From positions 12,363,043 to 12,427,042 of the forward strand of contig NC_135562.1 in assembly GCF_964340395.1 (NCBI RefSeq): DNA of 64,000 nt, written 5' to 3'. Below are positions 1-10,944 of the stretch, piece by piece. A program made the translations under genes and the position numbers. The notes beneath the pieces are model-generated. The model was not told the DNA's origin and made no database searches. It was given only the letters and a program-made list of their open reading frames with translations. This DNA comes from Glandiceps talaboti (lineage: Eukaryota; Hemichordata; Enteropneusta; Spengelidae). The stretch's first letter is position 1. Every line of letters begins with the position of its first letter.

Positions 1-565
1 GGTTAAGTATATTTTCTAGGTAAATTGGCTTCTAATTAACCTGTACGATTTCTAGTTATTAGTTTTTTTGTTTTTTGTTTTTTGTTTTTAATACAATTTT
101 CAGTGAATGTTGTCTCAATAAAATATTAATGCTCCAGTTAATACAGCAAATGCTGCTTTAGTGCTCCTGTAAATTATCAATTAATATGTGTATGGAACAG
201 TGATTTGAATTGAATGCTCTTGAGATGCAATGAGAGAATGACGTTTGTATTATTAAGAGAATGAATCAGAAGAAGAGAAAGTCGTGACTGTCTCATGGGA
301 AGGAACAAGACCTAAGATTGATTTTTCCCAACATGTTCAATAAGACTACTATCTCAATGTGCTTGTGATATTGTGAACTATATTGACCAAAGTCAACGAA
401 ATCAATACTAAAACTTGTCAGTAGTAAGTGTTATGAAGTGTCAGTGTCTTGTATTTATGACCTGTGTGTGTGTTTGTTAATTCATTCCTGATTTCTTGTT
501 ATACTCGAATGTCTTTTACTACACACATTGGTAAGAAACCACTGTCTATGCTTTTACCAAATGAA
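1..565. other. AT-rich sequence, no gene seen
   Basis: I see no coding frame of note. A T-rich stretch of GTTTTT-like steps lies near 66-92. A phrase near 532-563 (GTAAGAAACCACTGTC then CTTTTACC) recurs in altered form at 709-745, so the 46-bp tandem repeat that follows is embedded in a somewhat larger duplication. Confidence 0.5.
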
Positions 566-706
566 ATTCATTGGAAACAAGTCACACTGTATTAAACTGT
601 CTTTCACCATTGACATTCATTGTAAACAAGTCACACTGTAAACTGTCTTTCACCATTGACATTCTTTGTAAACAAGTCACACTGTAAACTGTCTTTTACT
701 ATAGAC
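566..706. repeat. 46-bp tandem repeat, 3 copies
   Basis: Three consecutive units read ATTCATTG(T/G)AAACAAG, then TCACACTGTA(TT)AAACTG, then TCTTTCACCATTGAC. The first unit has a 3-bp insertion (49 bp), and the third diverges at its end (TTTTACTATAGAC). A small minisatellite with no coding role visible. Confidence 0.8.
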
Positions 707-1018
707 AATGGAAAGAAACAAACTGTCCTTGCTTTTACCCAGTGACAGACATTTGTACAGTAATAGTCAAGTGGTTTAACATAATAGCAAACTACAATAA
801 CATGAAACAAATGTGAAATGTTCAGTGAAAGAGATTTACCAACATTTGAGTATTCAAGAAGAATTACAGAAACTGCATATTTTACCGAATTGTAAAATGT
901 TAATATCCAGTAGATACCTAGTGTTAACCATCAACTACTGTCATTGACAGACAGACAGGCAGATAAAATTGAGTGGGTTGACTATGTAGTAAATGTCACT
1001 AATAGAGAACTCCTATAT

Positions 1019-1495
1019 CAAATCCAAGTAACTTGTTACATTTATACTAACAAATCCGAATAACTTGCTACATTTATACTAACCGATCTGAATAACTTGC
1101 TACATTTTAATACTAACAGATCTGAATAACTCACTACATTTATACTAACAGATCTGAATAACTTGCTACATTTATACTAACAGATTCAAATAACTTGCTA
1201 CATTTATACTAACAGATTCGAATAACTCGCTACATTTATACTAACAGATCTGAATAACTTGCTACATTTATACTAACAGATCCGAATAACTCGCTACATT
1301 TATACCAACAGATCTGAATAACGTGCTACATTTATACTAACAGATCTGAATAACTTGCTACATTTATACTAACAGATCCGAATAACTCGCTACATTTATA
1401 CCAACAGATCTGAATAACGTGCTACATTTATACTAACAGATCTGAATAACTTGCTATATTATACTAACAGATCTGAATAACTTGCTATATTTATT
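1019..1495. repeat. 32-bp minisatellite, about 15 copies
   Basis: The unit is AACTTGCTACATTTATACTA followed by ACAGATCTGAAT. Variants differ mainly at CTTG/CTCG/CGTG, ACTAAC/ACCAAC and GATCTG/GATCCG/GATTCG. A three-unit block beginning CAGATCCG at 1277 recurs 96 bp later at 1373 with the same variant order, which is a higher-order repeat. The last units shorten to TATATT. Confidence 0.92.
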
Positions 1496-1628
1496 TTACT
1501 TCCAAACCAGAAAGACCATAGAGTTTTAATTTAGGCGACACGATGTTTTATACACGTCACACGTTTTTGGTTATGAATTACTCAAACAATATAAATGTAT
1601 AGACACTGATAGTACTCACACACACACA

Positions 1629-2172
1629 CATGTGAGTAGTTTTTTTACCATGTGAGTAGTTTTTTTTTTACCATGGGAGTAGTTTTTTATCATGTGAGTA
1701 GTTATTTCATGGCTTAAAAAAAAAAACTACTTAGTATGGTTTTAAAAAAACTACTCCTGTGTCCTCATTAAGCCATGAAATAACTACTCACATGGTAATA
1801 AAAACTACTCACATGGTTTAAAAAAAACTACTCACATGGTAAAAAAAACTACTCACATGGTTTTAAAAAACTACTCACATGGTAAAAAAAACTACTCACA
1901 TGAAATTAAAACTACTCCCAAGGTAAAAAAACTACTCACATGGTTTTTTAAAAAACTACTCCCACGAAATAAACTATTCCCATGGTAAAAAAAAAACCAC
2001 TCGCATGGTTTTAAAAACTATTCACATGTAAAAAAAAAAAACTACTCCTATGAAATAAAAACTACTCCCATGGTAAAAAAAACTACTCCCATGGTAAAAA
2101 AAAAACTGTTCCCAGTGTAAAAAAAACTACTCACATGATTTTAAAAAACTACTCCTGTGTCCTCATTAAGCC
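1629..2172. repeat. Orientation-switching minisatellite
   Basis: From 1629 to 1715 the unit reads CATGTGAGTAGTTTTTTTAC on the plus strand. From about 1716 to 2172 the same unit runs in the opposite orientation (AAAAAACTACTCACATGG, about 18-20 bp). At the junction the arms 1691-1715 and 1770-1794 are perfect 25-bp inverted repeats around a 54-nt spacer, so the region can fold into a long hairpin. CTACTCCTGTGTCCTCATTA occurs twice, at 1751 and at 2149, marking a duplicated array end. Confidence 0.9.
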
Positions 2173-2869
2173 TCCGTATTTTTGTGTTCACAGTGAGATA
2201 AAATGTATTATGTATGCTTGTGTGTTATCTTTGTGAGATCTGTATTTTGTTTTATGTCATTTGTAACAAAATCATGTTGTGTGGGACATAAAAGTACTGC
2301 CTCTGTGAAACTCTATAGTCACTCTGGTTAAACTATCACATTGCATTGTTCCTTTTATCCCTGGTATCATACAGATATTATTTCTTTATCTTGGCTTGTA
2401 ATAAGCTAAGTTTTGTAATGATGGCAAATGAGAGACCTTGTCCAGTATACATGTACCTTCACATCAGAAAGTATGGCTGCCTTCAATATCAAAGGATATG
2501 GTTCAACTGAAATGATGTCCAGTCTGCCAAATTAGAACTTTAGATAAATTTCAATGAAGTAAATTTTATGTAATAATGAAATTAACTTGATAATGAAAAT
2601 GACACTTTTCTTTCAATTTGGCTTTCTGTAATAATATACATATATTTATAATTAATAAGTGGAAAGATAGAATATCATGAAATGATTACGGTAAAGAATC
2701 TTTCATGTAATGTTTGTATCAGACATTTTCAGAAAAAGCTAGACATTATGCAGTGTTGCCTTGTGCATTCATTTGTTGTGTGGTACAACTTACATTGTTG
2801 ACATAGTGTGGAATTAATTGTTTAGTCTGAAATCGCGCTATCTGTTAATTTAAGTTCTAGTTTGCCTTC
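2173..2869. other. AT-rich sequence, no gene seen
   Basis: No long open frame, repeat or hairpin is recognised in this stretch. Confidence 0.5.
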
Positions 2870-3356
2870 AAGTGTTAAGAAAATGGCAAAAGATTTAGTC
2901 GAGCTCGTGTGTTGTAGCAAATTCCTCATGTGTGTTATAGAAAGTGTTGGTAAGAAAATGGTAAAAGACTAGCTGAAGTGTGTTGCAGCTAGTGTTTGGA
3001 AAATGGCAAACGTCTAGCTCTAGTGTGTTGCAGCTACATGTAGTGTTTGGAAAATGGCAAACGACTAGCTCGTCTTTTGCAGCAAGTGTTTGGAAAATGG
3101 CAAACGACTAGCCCAAGTGTGCTGCAGCATTTGGAAAATGGGAAAATACTCATGTTATAACAAGTGTTAAGAAAATGGCCAAAAACTAACTCCTGTATAT
3201 GTATAGCAAGTGTTGAGAAAATGGCCAAAGACTTAGTTTAGCTCAAGTGTGTTGCAGCATAGACAATAGTCTATTGTCTATGGTTGCAGCAAGTGTTTGG
3301 AAAATGGCAAAAGATATGTGTTATAGCAAGTGTTAAGAAAATGGCAAGAGACTCCT
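2870..3356. repeat. Degenerate ~45-bp tandem repeat, ~10 copies
   Basis: Units share AGTGTT(T/A)(G/A)(G/A)AAAATGG, then CAAA(A/C)GACTAGCTC, then GTGTGTTGCAGCA. Starts lie near 2870, 2942, 2991, 3041, 3085, 3128, 3163, 3209, 3290 and 3328, so unit length varies from about 35 to 80 bp. A perfect short palindrome (3258-3282, 12-bp arms around one base) is inserted in one unit. An antisense open frame here is only a by-product of the repeat. Confidence 0.85.
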
Positions 3357-4975
3357 GTGTGATGATGTAACACATCATGACATCGTAAAGAGGGCCAAGT
3401 CTTGTGAAAGCATTGTTGTATGTCCTCAGTCTAAAGGAGATAATAAAAAAACTATATTGCGGGAATAACCTTTGTATCAGACAGTGTTAGATGGTAAGTA
3501 ATTAAGTTGGCATTTACACCACACTTCCATGGTCTGTCATTTGGTTAAATTATGACTTGGGATTGTACATGTAGATGTTGTGTAACTGGGTATTGTACCG
3601 ATTCACAGATAAACATACATTGGATAATGATAACATGACTTTCCTTGCTGCATGTATAAAGGGTGTTGGGGATTTGTATAAATATCGTTGCTTTTCATCC
3701 AGTGCTGCTCTAGAAAGCTCGTCAGAATTTTTTGGAAACCTGTGAGTTGAGTGTTAGTAATAATCTAAAAAGATCTAGGTGTTGTTTCCACTTATTTCCA
3801 CTTATATATTAATATGTTGGTAGCGAGTGGCTACAAAAGTGGACCAAGTTTGATTGGACTTTTCCAGCTATTAAAGTTTGAGAGACCATCCAGTTTTGCT
3901 TTCTGTTTATGTGAACAACATACACATTTATTTGTTGACATACTGGTAAAGTGAATTTATTTTATTATTTTGTGGGTTTTTTCCATAATACTACCAATCC
4001 AGAGTGACAATTAGGCAGGATGATGTACAATTTATGTCTCAAAATACAGACACATAGTCTTCCTCTGTTGTTTGTACAATGTAGTAAAGAAATGAATTAT
4101 CTTATACAATGACATAGCCAGTCACATACCAACATGCAAGAAGAATACCAGGATTCGTGTTATCTTGAAAATCTCTTGGCAGATCTCAAAGAAATATACA
4201 CTATTTATGAGTTTGGGAATAAACTTAAGTACATCCCTAAATTATAAACTAACTGATTGGATATAGAATATGCACATCACAAACCATGTTTTTGACTTCA
4301 CTAGGGAATCAAGTCCAATGGAAAATGAAATACAATGTTATATTTTTATAAATAAATCATACAGGTTTGTTTATTTCCTGCCAATTAATTTACACATTTT
4401 GTTATTATGGAGATAACGTTTTATAATTTGATTCTTTTGAGATTGCTAAATGTTATATTGAGTATTTGTATATAGGGAATTGACTAACCAATTTATAATA
4501 CCTTTTATAATACTTCATCAGTGGCTATTAGAGAGAAAAACCCTACTTTTTGAAATTACAAGGGGATTCAAAGCGCCATTTGATTTATTTCTATTTTGTT
4601 CAGAGAAAATACCGAATGCATGTAAGGGTTCAGAGTCCCTGTAACAAATAAACTTAGGACATCGTTCAAAAATATGGAATGAATGCAAAAAGTGAAGCAT
4701 GAAAGTGTTTGGCATTTTTGCACATGAAAGGGAGTTTTTACTCTGTCATATACTCAATTGTACATGTGATTATAAGTGTAAAAACTGCCCATAGTTTGAG
4801 CTCATCATGAATAACACAGTGTGACAGTATATGTTTACTTTTTATTGTCTACAGTGTTTCTCACGAATATGTGTCAAAACTTTATGAATAATTATTCATT
4901 GTAGCAAATAGTTTCTACACGTAATCACTAGTCTTGATTAGTTAGGTCGAGTAATTACTGTGCCAACTGATAGCG
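3357..4975. other. AT-rich sequence, no gene seen
   Basis: About 1.6 kb with no recognisable gene, repeat array or structural RNA. One antisense frame of 65 codons at 4518-4715 has no recognisable features. Confidence 0.5.
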
Positions 4976-5335
4976 ATATTTAAATGTTATTCCCGAATAT
5001 TTTTCTTCATTCAGCTGAGGAAAATACGAGTGACCTATGGGGCCTTTGTCACTATGAGTCGCTTGACGAGTAGTGACAACCCTTAGGTCATGAGTATTTT
5101 CCAGCTGAATGAATAAAAATATTGGAGAATAACATTTAAATATACCAGTGCCAATAATATCAAAGAAAAATCAGGGGAAATAATTGGCAATTTTGAACGT
5201 TTTGACTCATATCTCGACCACAACAGAACCAGGGATGTAGACATGTGTTGTCGTGACATAGACACGTGTTGTCATGGTGTAGAATGACTAGAGTTTATAT
5301 TCCATATTTTTAACTTATGCGTGGTATAACGTACC
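4976..5335 (+). mobile_element. Foldback element family F1, copy A
   Basis: A palindromic core spans 4976-5143. The left arm (ATATTTAAATGTTATTC at its outer end) pairs with the right arm ending GAATAACATTTAAATAT. The centre carries GTCACTATGAGTCGCTTGAC against GAGTAGTGAC. A tail of about 190 bp follows on the right side only and ends near GCGTGGTATAA. The core and tail recur at 17850-18200 (same orientation) and 32690-33055 (reverse), so this is a dispersed mobile repeat. I see no transposase and no clear target-site duplication; the superfamily is unknown. Confidence 0.8.
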
Positions 5336-6889
5336 TTACATGTAATATCTTTTTCAGGTGAGAACACTAAAACAACAAAATGGTTCAGTGCCCCTTAATA
5401 TTTATTCTACAGTGAACACACACACACACACACACACATATAAATGGTTAAAACAGCACTCATGGAATTTACCAGAGGGCTCACTGCCTTTATCGTTATC
5501 GTCTTCATGTAGAACACATAAACCATGAGAGGGCTCAATGACTGAGAATTGTTCAGATATAATGCAGAAATTATTAATTAAAAGGACTTAACTCAGTTGC
5601 CTTGTTCAGAGAAAATACTGCCTCCATCAGGCAAAAACGATAATACCATTCAATAAATTAAATAAATAAATAAATAAATATAGAGCATTTATTCCGTTGC
5701 ATGTTTTGCACCTGATGTCAATTTGTTCAACTAACTCCCTTGTGTGAATTTGCTAGCATATGGCTACAGAGCTTGTCTCTCAATCGTATCACCAAACCAG
5801 ACTCTTTTCTGCCCATGTAACAAAGCGAATTTAGTGTTGTCATCAATGTAATTAGTAGTTTACGATAATGGGTGTCCTTCGATAAATGCTGGTATTTTGA
5901 GGTTTTTAAAGTTTCTATCAAAATTTACTTTCCCCAGTTTCGGAGGTCACATAATTTATATCAATAGTTATGAAACGCCCTTTCCTGGTTTTTGACTTTC
6001 AACAACTTGAATACTTTCCAAGCCTGCAGCATAAATGTTTGTTGAATGTATGTGGGTGTATGGAAATGAAATAAAATGGCATACATATATAATGCAAGAC
6101 TTCGTCTCAGGAACTAATACTGACATTTGTATTTCATATCAAAGTTTAATTTTGAAATGATTTTCATAAGTTTGGTTGTCATTGGAATGCAAAGGATGCA
6201 GATATAGAACATTTTCGTAAGTTTGAATGTACTTTAAGGGTGGTGTCAATTTCATTTGAAACGTTTAATATTCAACTCTTTCTTTGGAAAAATGTACTGA
6301 ATTATGACTGAAATGACACTTAACATAACTTATATACGTCACCTGTCACCAATCTCACATTCTGATTGGTCGAGAGCTCTGCAGATATGCAGGCATATTT
6401 TTCACAAACAGCCATATTTTTGCTTGTTGTATCACGTGATCACTGCACATCCCTTGTCAACAAACCTAGCAGACAACTAGAAATCCAGCTATAAACAGCA
6501 TTTCCAAAGCCAAGTTTATTGTCAACCATACAAAATATCACCGTTGTATACATTGTAACAAGTCTTTGAACTGTACGATTCGTGTCACAAGGAAATCATC
6601 AAAAATTCCACACAAAGCGGTAGAAGTCCAGTGACGGCAAATGCACGGCCATCACACGATCGTAAACATGAATTCCTAAATTTACAATATTCAAATCACC
6701 ACCACAGAGGGTGCAATTTTTGCTTAACTAGAACAATAAAGCAGCATATCAGGAACATTTCTGTACATTTAATGGAATACAGTACATAAAAACACGGACA
6801 CACTCATTTTTCAGCTGAAGGTTAATATAAGTTTGAATAGATCACTGAGTGATATGCAAATAGTAAACATCACGTCATAACTTGGAAAC
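5336..6889. other. AT-rich sequence with small microsatellites
   Basis: This stretch contains a short (AC)n tract at about 5399-5437 and an (AAAT)n tract at about 5653-5682. CTGATTGGTC (an inverted CCAAT-type word) near 6361 and TCACGTGA near 6432 are isolated promoter-like words without any gene nearby. No coding region is recognised. Confidence 0.5.
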
Positions 6890-7720
6890 TTGTTGCCTAA
6901 ATCAGTGATTTTGTATTAATATATATTATCACAGGTATTAAGAAATGCATAGTTGGTAAACTTGTCTGAAAATGAAGTGTTTGCTTATATGTGAGTGCAA
7001 ACTTGCTGCCTAAATCAGTGATTTTGTAATAATATATATTATCACAGGTATTAAGAAATGCATAGTTGGTAAACTTGTCTGAAAATGAAGTGTTTGCTTA
7101 TATGTGAGTGCAAACTTGCTGCCTAAATCAGTGATTTTGTAATAATATATATTATCACAGGTATTAAGAAATGCATAGTTGGTAAACTTGTCTGAAAAAT
7201 GAAGTGTTTGCTTATGTGAGTGCAAACTTGCTGCCTAAATCGGTGATTTAAAAATATACTATATAATAAAATATACTACATATAATAATACTATCGCAGG
7301 TATTAAGAAATAAATTGAATGCAGACTTGTCTGAATAGGGAAATCTTTGCTTTTATAGACAGGAGATATGTTGCCTAAAACAGTGATTTTGTAATAGCAC
7401 ATACTGGTAGTATCCTAGGTATTACAAAATGAATGGACGGCAAACTTGTAGTGTTTTGTCTAAGTCATTGATTTTGTAATAATGTGTATTATCACAGGTG
7501 TTATAAATTGAATGGATGACAAATTAAACTTGTTAGTAGAACAGTCAAATTTTTGCTTTTATAGACAGAAGTGTTGTCTAAAACAGACATTTCATAATGC
7601 TATATACTAGCTATCAAAAGTATTAAAGAAATGAATGGCTGCCAACTAGCCATCTGAACAAACAAAATGTACCTTCTGTAGGCAGAAAAGTGTTTCCGAA
7701 AACAGTGATTCATAACGTTA
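6890..7720. repeat. 113-bp tandem array decaying along its length
   Basis: Three near-identical units start their AAATCAGTGATTTTG word about 113 bp apart (near 6899, 7012 and 7125), followed by a fourth at about 7237. Each unit holds ATTATCACAGGTATTAAG and GTTTGCTTATATGTGAGTGC. From about 7260 to 7720 at least four further units are strongly diverged. The open frame on the minus strand at 7010-7225 is just two repeat units translated. Confidence 0.88.
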
Positions 7721-8217
7721 TTACACTGAACTTCTGTTGGCATTTATTTATTTGACCACAAATTGGTTATAATGGTAATTGTGTATGACGTACATATAGA
7801 GAAAGTCACACACTTGATAAGGTGTGGAAAAAGTATTGGTGACATTTTCCAACCATTGAAGTGTATAGTAGTGGGCGCATTAACTAGGACACATTCAGTC
7901 TGTATGATAAATGATGTCACTGATATGGGACACAGGTATATATAATGTCAAAGGTAAACTTTCAGAGGGGGCAGATGAAATTGAAATTGGCTACTGTCAA
8001 AACTTTCCTCCCACTAGTGATTTCAACAATCAATTCACAACACCCACTATTGAACTGACATTTCTGTTGACCTACATTCTGATAGTAATTTGCTGATAGT
8101 ACATAATGTCCTAATTTTCTGATTTTTCATGATCTGTGGGTATCAAAATTATGGGTGGATCACACATTTTCTCACCAGGGAATAATTATGTGAGGCAGAT
8201 TTGTCAGTTTTTGTTAG
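7721..8217. other. AT-rich sequence, no gene seen
   Basis: Two overlapping frames of about 60 codons on the plus strand (7763-7945 and 7911-8096) show no recognisable domain and are probably chance. Confidence 0.45.
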
Positions 8218-8246
8218 GGAGGGGAGGGGAGGGAAGGGGTAAGGGT
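8218..8246 (+). other. G-quadruplex-type motif
   Basis: Six runs of three or four G, separated by one to three bases, fit the standard four-tract quadruplex pattern on the plus strand. No promoter or gene is recognised beside it. Confidence 0.65.
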
Positions 8247-8597
8247 GTTATGCTGTGACACTGTAATTTTATTAAATTGCAGCTAGATGGGCATAAACTC
8301 TGAATCTGATGTTCAAAATTTACCCCGTTCCTTTAATCTTGATACATGTACTCCACTAGCCTTTGCATTATCTGATTAATCATTTATGGCCAGCTATACT
8401 AATTCTTACAGCTTTCAGTGATTGGCTTAGACCATGTCATGTGGTATGGACAAGTGACCCATAATTTGCATGAAGGCAATATTCATTTCAGTTTTCCCTA
8501 GGGCACTATTGCAGTACCGTAGTATGAGACTAGTCCTACTTTTGATTTTCTTTCACTTTCGAAAGAATGTGTGCCCGAGAATGTGATGTGTTATAAA

Positions 8598-8750
8598 AAC
8601 ACTTACTGTCTGGCCTTATTTGGGCACTAGTAGACATCATATTACTCCACATGCTTTCAGGGTTGGGAAATAGGTAATAAATGTCTACTAGGGCCATAAT
8701 AGCCAGGAAATAAATGTATAATATTATCCTTCTTCAAAGATATCCAGATC
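8598..8750. mobile_element. Foldback repeat F2, copy 1
   Basis: The arm at 8598-8637 (containing CTTATTTGGGCACTAGTAGA) is an imperfect inverted repeat of 8681-8718 (ATGTCTACTAGGGCCATAAT). The right half, from CTTTCAGGGTTGGGAAATAG through CCTTCTTCAAAGATAT, matches the sequence at 9818-9932 in direct orientation. Two copies plus a palindrome indicate a non-autonomous foldback repeat; the family is not identified. Confidence 0.65.
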
Positions 8751-8764
8751 AAGTAGGGAGGGAT

Positions 8765-8945
8765 CAAAGGCCTAATAAAAAAAATTGTGTGGGTCCGATT
8801 ACGCTCAATTTTAGAATAGGTGGGGTAGGTAGATTTTTATTTATTTATTTTTTTCATGTGTGAGTGTCTAGTTCAGGTTTTCCATTGTTTTCCAAATGGT
8901 CTCTGTGTTGTTTATTTCTTCCTATCAGATGTACAGCCATTACAG
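8765..8945 (-). mobile_element. TIR element family M1, partial copy (reverse)
   Basis: Read on the minus strand, this matches the right end of the element at 33228-33565: GTACATCTGAT, GAAAACAATGGAAAAC, CTGAACTAGACACTCACA, then GAG(C)(A/G)TAATCGGA and finally ATTAGGCC. It also matches 44088-44290 (CTACCTACC, CACCTATTCTAAAA, TGAGC(A/G)TAATCGGA). The left end of the family is missing here. Confidence 0.75.
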
Positions 8946-9143
8946 ATTGGATTGAACAGTTTTATGTTGTCTTTTAAAATTAATGTTAGTTTCCACATCC
9001 ACTATTTCTCGTGATACTTCACAATTTTGGGTCGAGTAACGGGAACCAAACAATTATTTTTTTAGGCCTTAGAATATCTTGCTCATCTTGGAATGATACA
9101 GCTGATAACCATCTTTCTCGAGAGATATACATAATTTACATTT

Positions 9144-9528
9144 TGTTACTTTGGAATGGTAAATTTGGAAATCTGTCTACTGCAGACCTTGATCACACAA
9201 TGGTTTAATTATTTAACATTAATAAATGTCGCTCTCTGAACTGGCAGAATAACATTATTGTAATTATTATTATAATAATAATGAGTATTATTATTCCACC
9301 TGTATGGAGAGAAACATTAACATTGAATAGTTAAATCATTGTGTGATCAATTTTCAAGGTCTGTAGTGGATGGATCAAAAGGTCACATTCATTTCCAATT
9401 TACTGTGACCAAGGATACCAACTACCATCAGTTTACAGACATATTCCACCAGTCCGGAAAGGTGATCAAGGTCTGTGTAAACAGAATGAAACATCACATT
9501 CGTTTCCAATTTACCATTCTAAAGTAAC
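9144..9528. mobile_element. Nested inverted-repeat element
   Basis: Outer arms 9144-9170 (GTTACTTTGGAATGGTAAAT) and 9503-9528 (ATTTACCATTCTAAAGTAAC) are inverted repeats. Inside them, 9183-9227 (GACCTTGATCACACAATGGT) pairs with 9318-9363 (ATCATTGTGTGATCAA), and the centre is an ATT/AAT-rich palindrome at about 9240-9300. GGTGATCAAGGTCTGTG near 9460 repeats an arm once more. The layout suggests a MITE that has undergone internal rearrangement. No target duplication is evident. Confidence 0.65.
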
Positions 9529-9554
9529 TATATGATTATATGTATTGTACTGTC

Positions 9555-9634
9555 GGGTTGAACATGTTCCAACCACACACGTCAGATTGAACAAATTGTT
9601 CCAACCACACACGTCTAGTTGAACATGTTCTAAC
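9555..9634. repeat. ~37-bp tandem repeat, about 2.3 copies
   Basis: GTTGAACATGTTCCAACCAC then ACACGTC(A/T)(G)A is repeated twice, with a third partial unit ending GTTGAACATGTTCTAAC. Confidence 0.75.
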
Positions 9635-9817
9635 AAAAAATGTGAGTCATTTTATGTCATGGCAACTCACGTCAACCAAATGAAAAAAAAACAATATCTA
9701 AATATCACCCTCCTGTATATGTGCCCTATGTAACTCTTTATTACACATTGTGTTCATATGGCCTTTAATGATTAGCTTGGATAAATGATGACGTTAATTT
9801 ACATGGGCATGATTCAC

Positions 9818-9932
9818 AGCTTTCAGCCTTAGGAAATAGTAACAACATAACAGCCCTCTTAGTAATATATGTCTACTAGTGCCCAAATAAGGCAAGGCAA
9901 TAAGTGTTTAATATCTCCCTCCTTTAGAGATC
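9818..9932 (+). repeat. Foldback repeat F2, copy 2
   Basis: Matches 8651-8750 from CTTTCAGCCTTAGGAAATAG to CCTCCTTTAGAGATC. It also matches the reverse complement of 8598-8637 through ATGTCTACTAGTGCCCAAAT then AAGGC. There is an extra segment of about 25 bp (near CATAACAGCCCTCTTAG) relative to copy 1. Confidence 0.65.
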
Positions 9933-10330
9933 TAATTGAATGGCATTATGAGTAACCCAAGTGAATGTCTTCCTTTGTAGAGACAGTTGCCATCCTAACC
10001 CAACATATTTTACCCAAATATAATTAAAAATGTGTCCTGTATACATGTTCTGCAGTGACTGACTCCCTTCTTGAGAAATACAACTCGTAAATGCCTCCTT
10101 CGTGTAAATAAATAACTATTTCCAATTGAAGATGTAATGCAATAACACCTTCCTTTGGGAGATATAAAGACACACTTCCTTTAGACATGTAACTCAACGT
10201 CTTAACCCTTAAGTAATTAATTATCGCCCTTCCTGAGAGATGTTAATTACCACAATCTCCGTCCGAGGAAGTAAATGTAAATCAGTGTCCTTTCTAGAGA
10301 TAGATACAGTAATGCATTCAACGACTTCTT
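9900..10330. repeat. Degenerate periodic CTTCCTTT..GAGAT repeat
   Basis: A short phrase of the form C(T/C)TCCTTT(A/G)GAGAT recurs near 9908, 9968, 10068, 10095, 10148, 10172, 10227 and 10287 in diverged versions, with loosely similar AT-rich spacers. This looks like a very old minisatellite that grew from the end of repeat F2. An 83-codon antisense frame at 10221-10472 overlaps its end and has no recognisable domain. Confidence 0.4.
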
Positions 10331-10627
10331 TTACAATACAACTTGGTGACATGGTAAGAATTCTTACAGCCTTTACAGGATGAGCATACAGTTTTGATTT
10401 AACAAGATAGCAAGTTGAGTGAGACTGGCCACAGGGATGTATGGTACATACAGCACACACTACAGAGAGCACATAGTGGTTGTTTCCAAGTATCTGTTCT
10501 CAGCATGCACACTACTACTTCTACAATAAACCAAGGTAGACATCAATGGTAAACTGTACATGTTTGAACACTCAGATATCCAATTTTGCAATGACCCAGT
10601 CTAGCAACTATACATGTGGTTGTTTTC

Positions 10628-10735
<108 letters not shown>

Positions 10736-10944
10736 ATATATAGTTGAGTCCACTGAATATCTAGCTTAATCTCATGCTGGGGAAAGGATGAGCAGTGCAT
10801 GCAAGTAGTAATCCATCACACAATAACAGGCAGTTGTAATTGGTTACCTTGTTCAGTTTACTACAAAATCACCCTCCAGTCTTAACTTGTGAACATGATA
10901 ACATCATTACTTTTATCTCAGTGCTCCAATAGGCTGAGCATTAA

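Noticed and set aside
6355-6445. Promoter with CCAAT and E-box words
   Set aside because: CTGATTGGTC and TCACGTGA are isolated short words; no open frame, CpG cluster or transcript signal follows.
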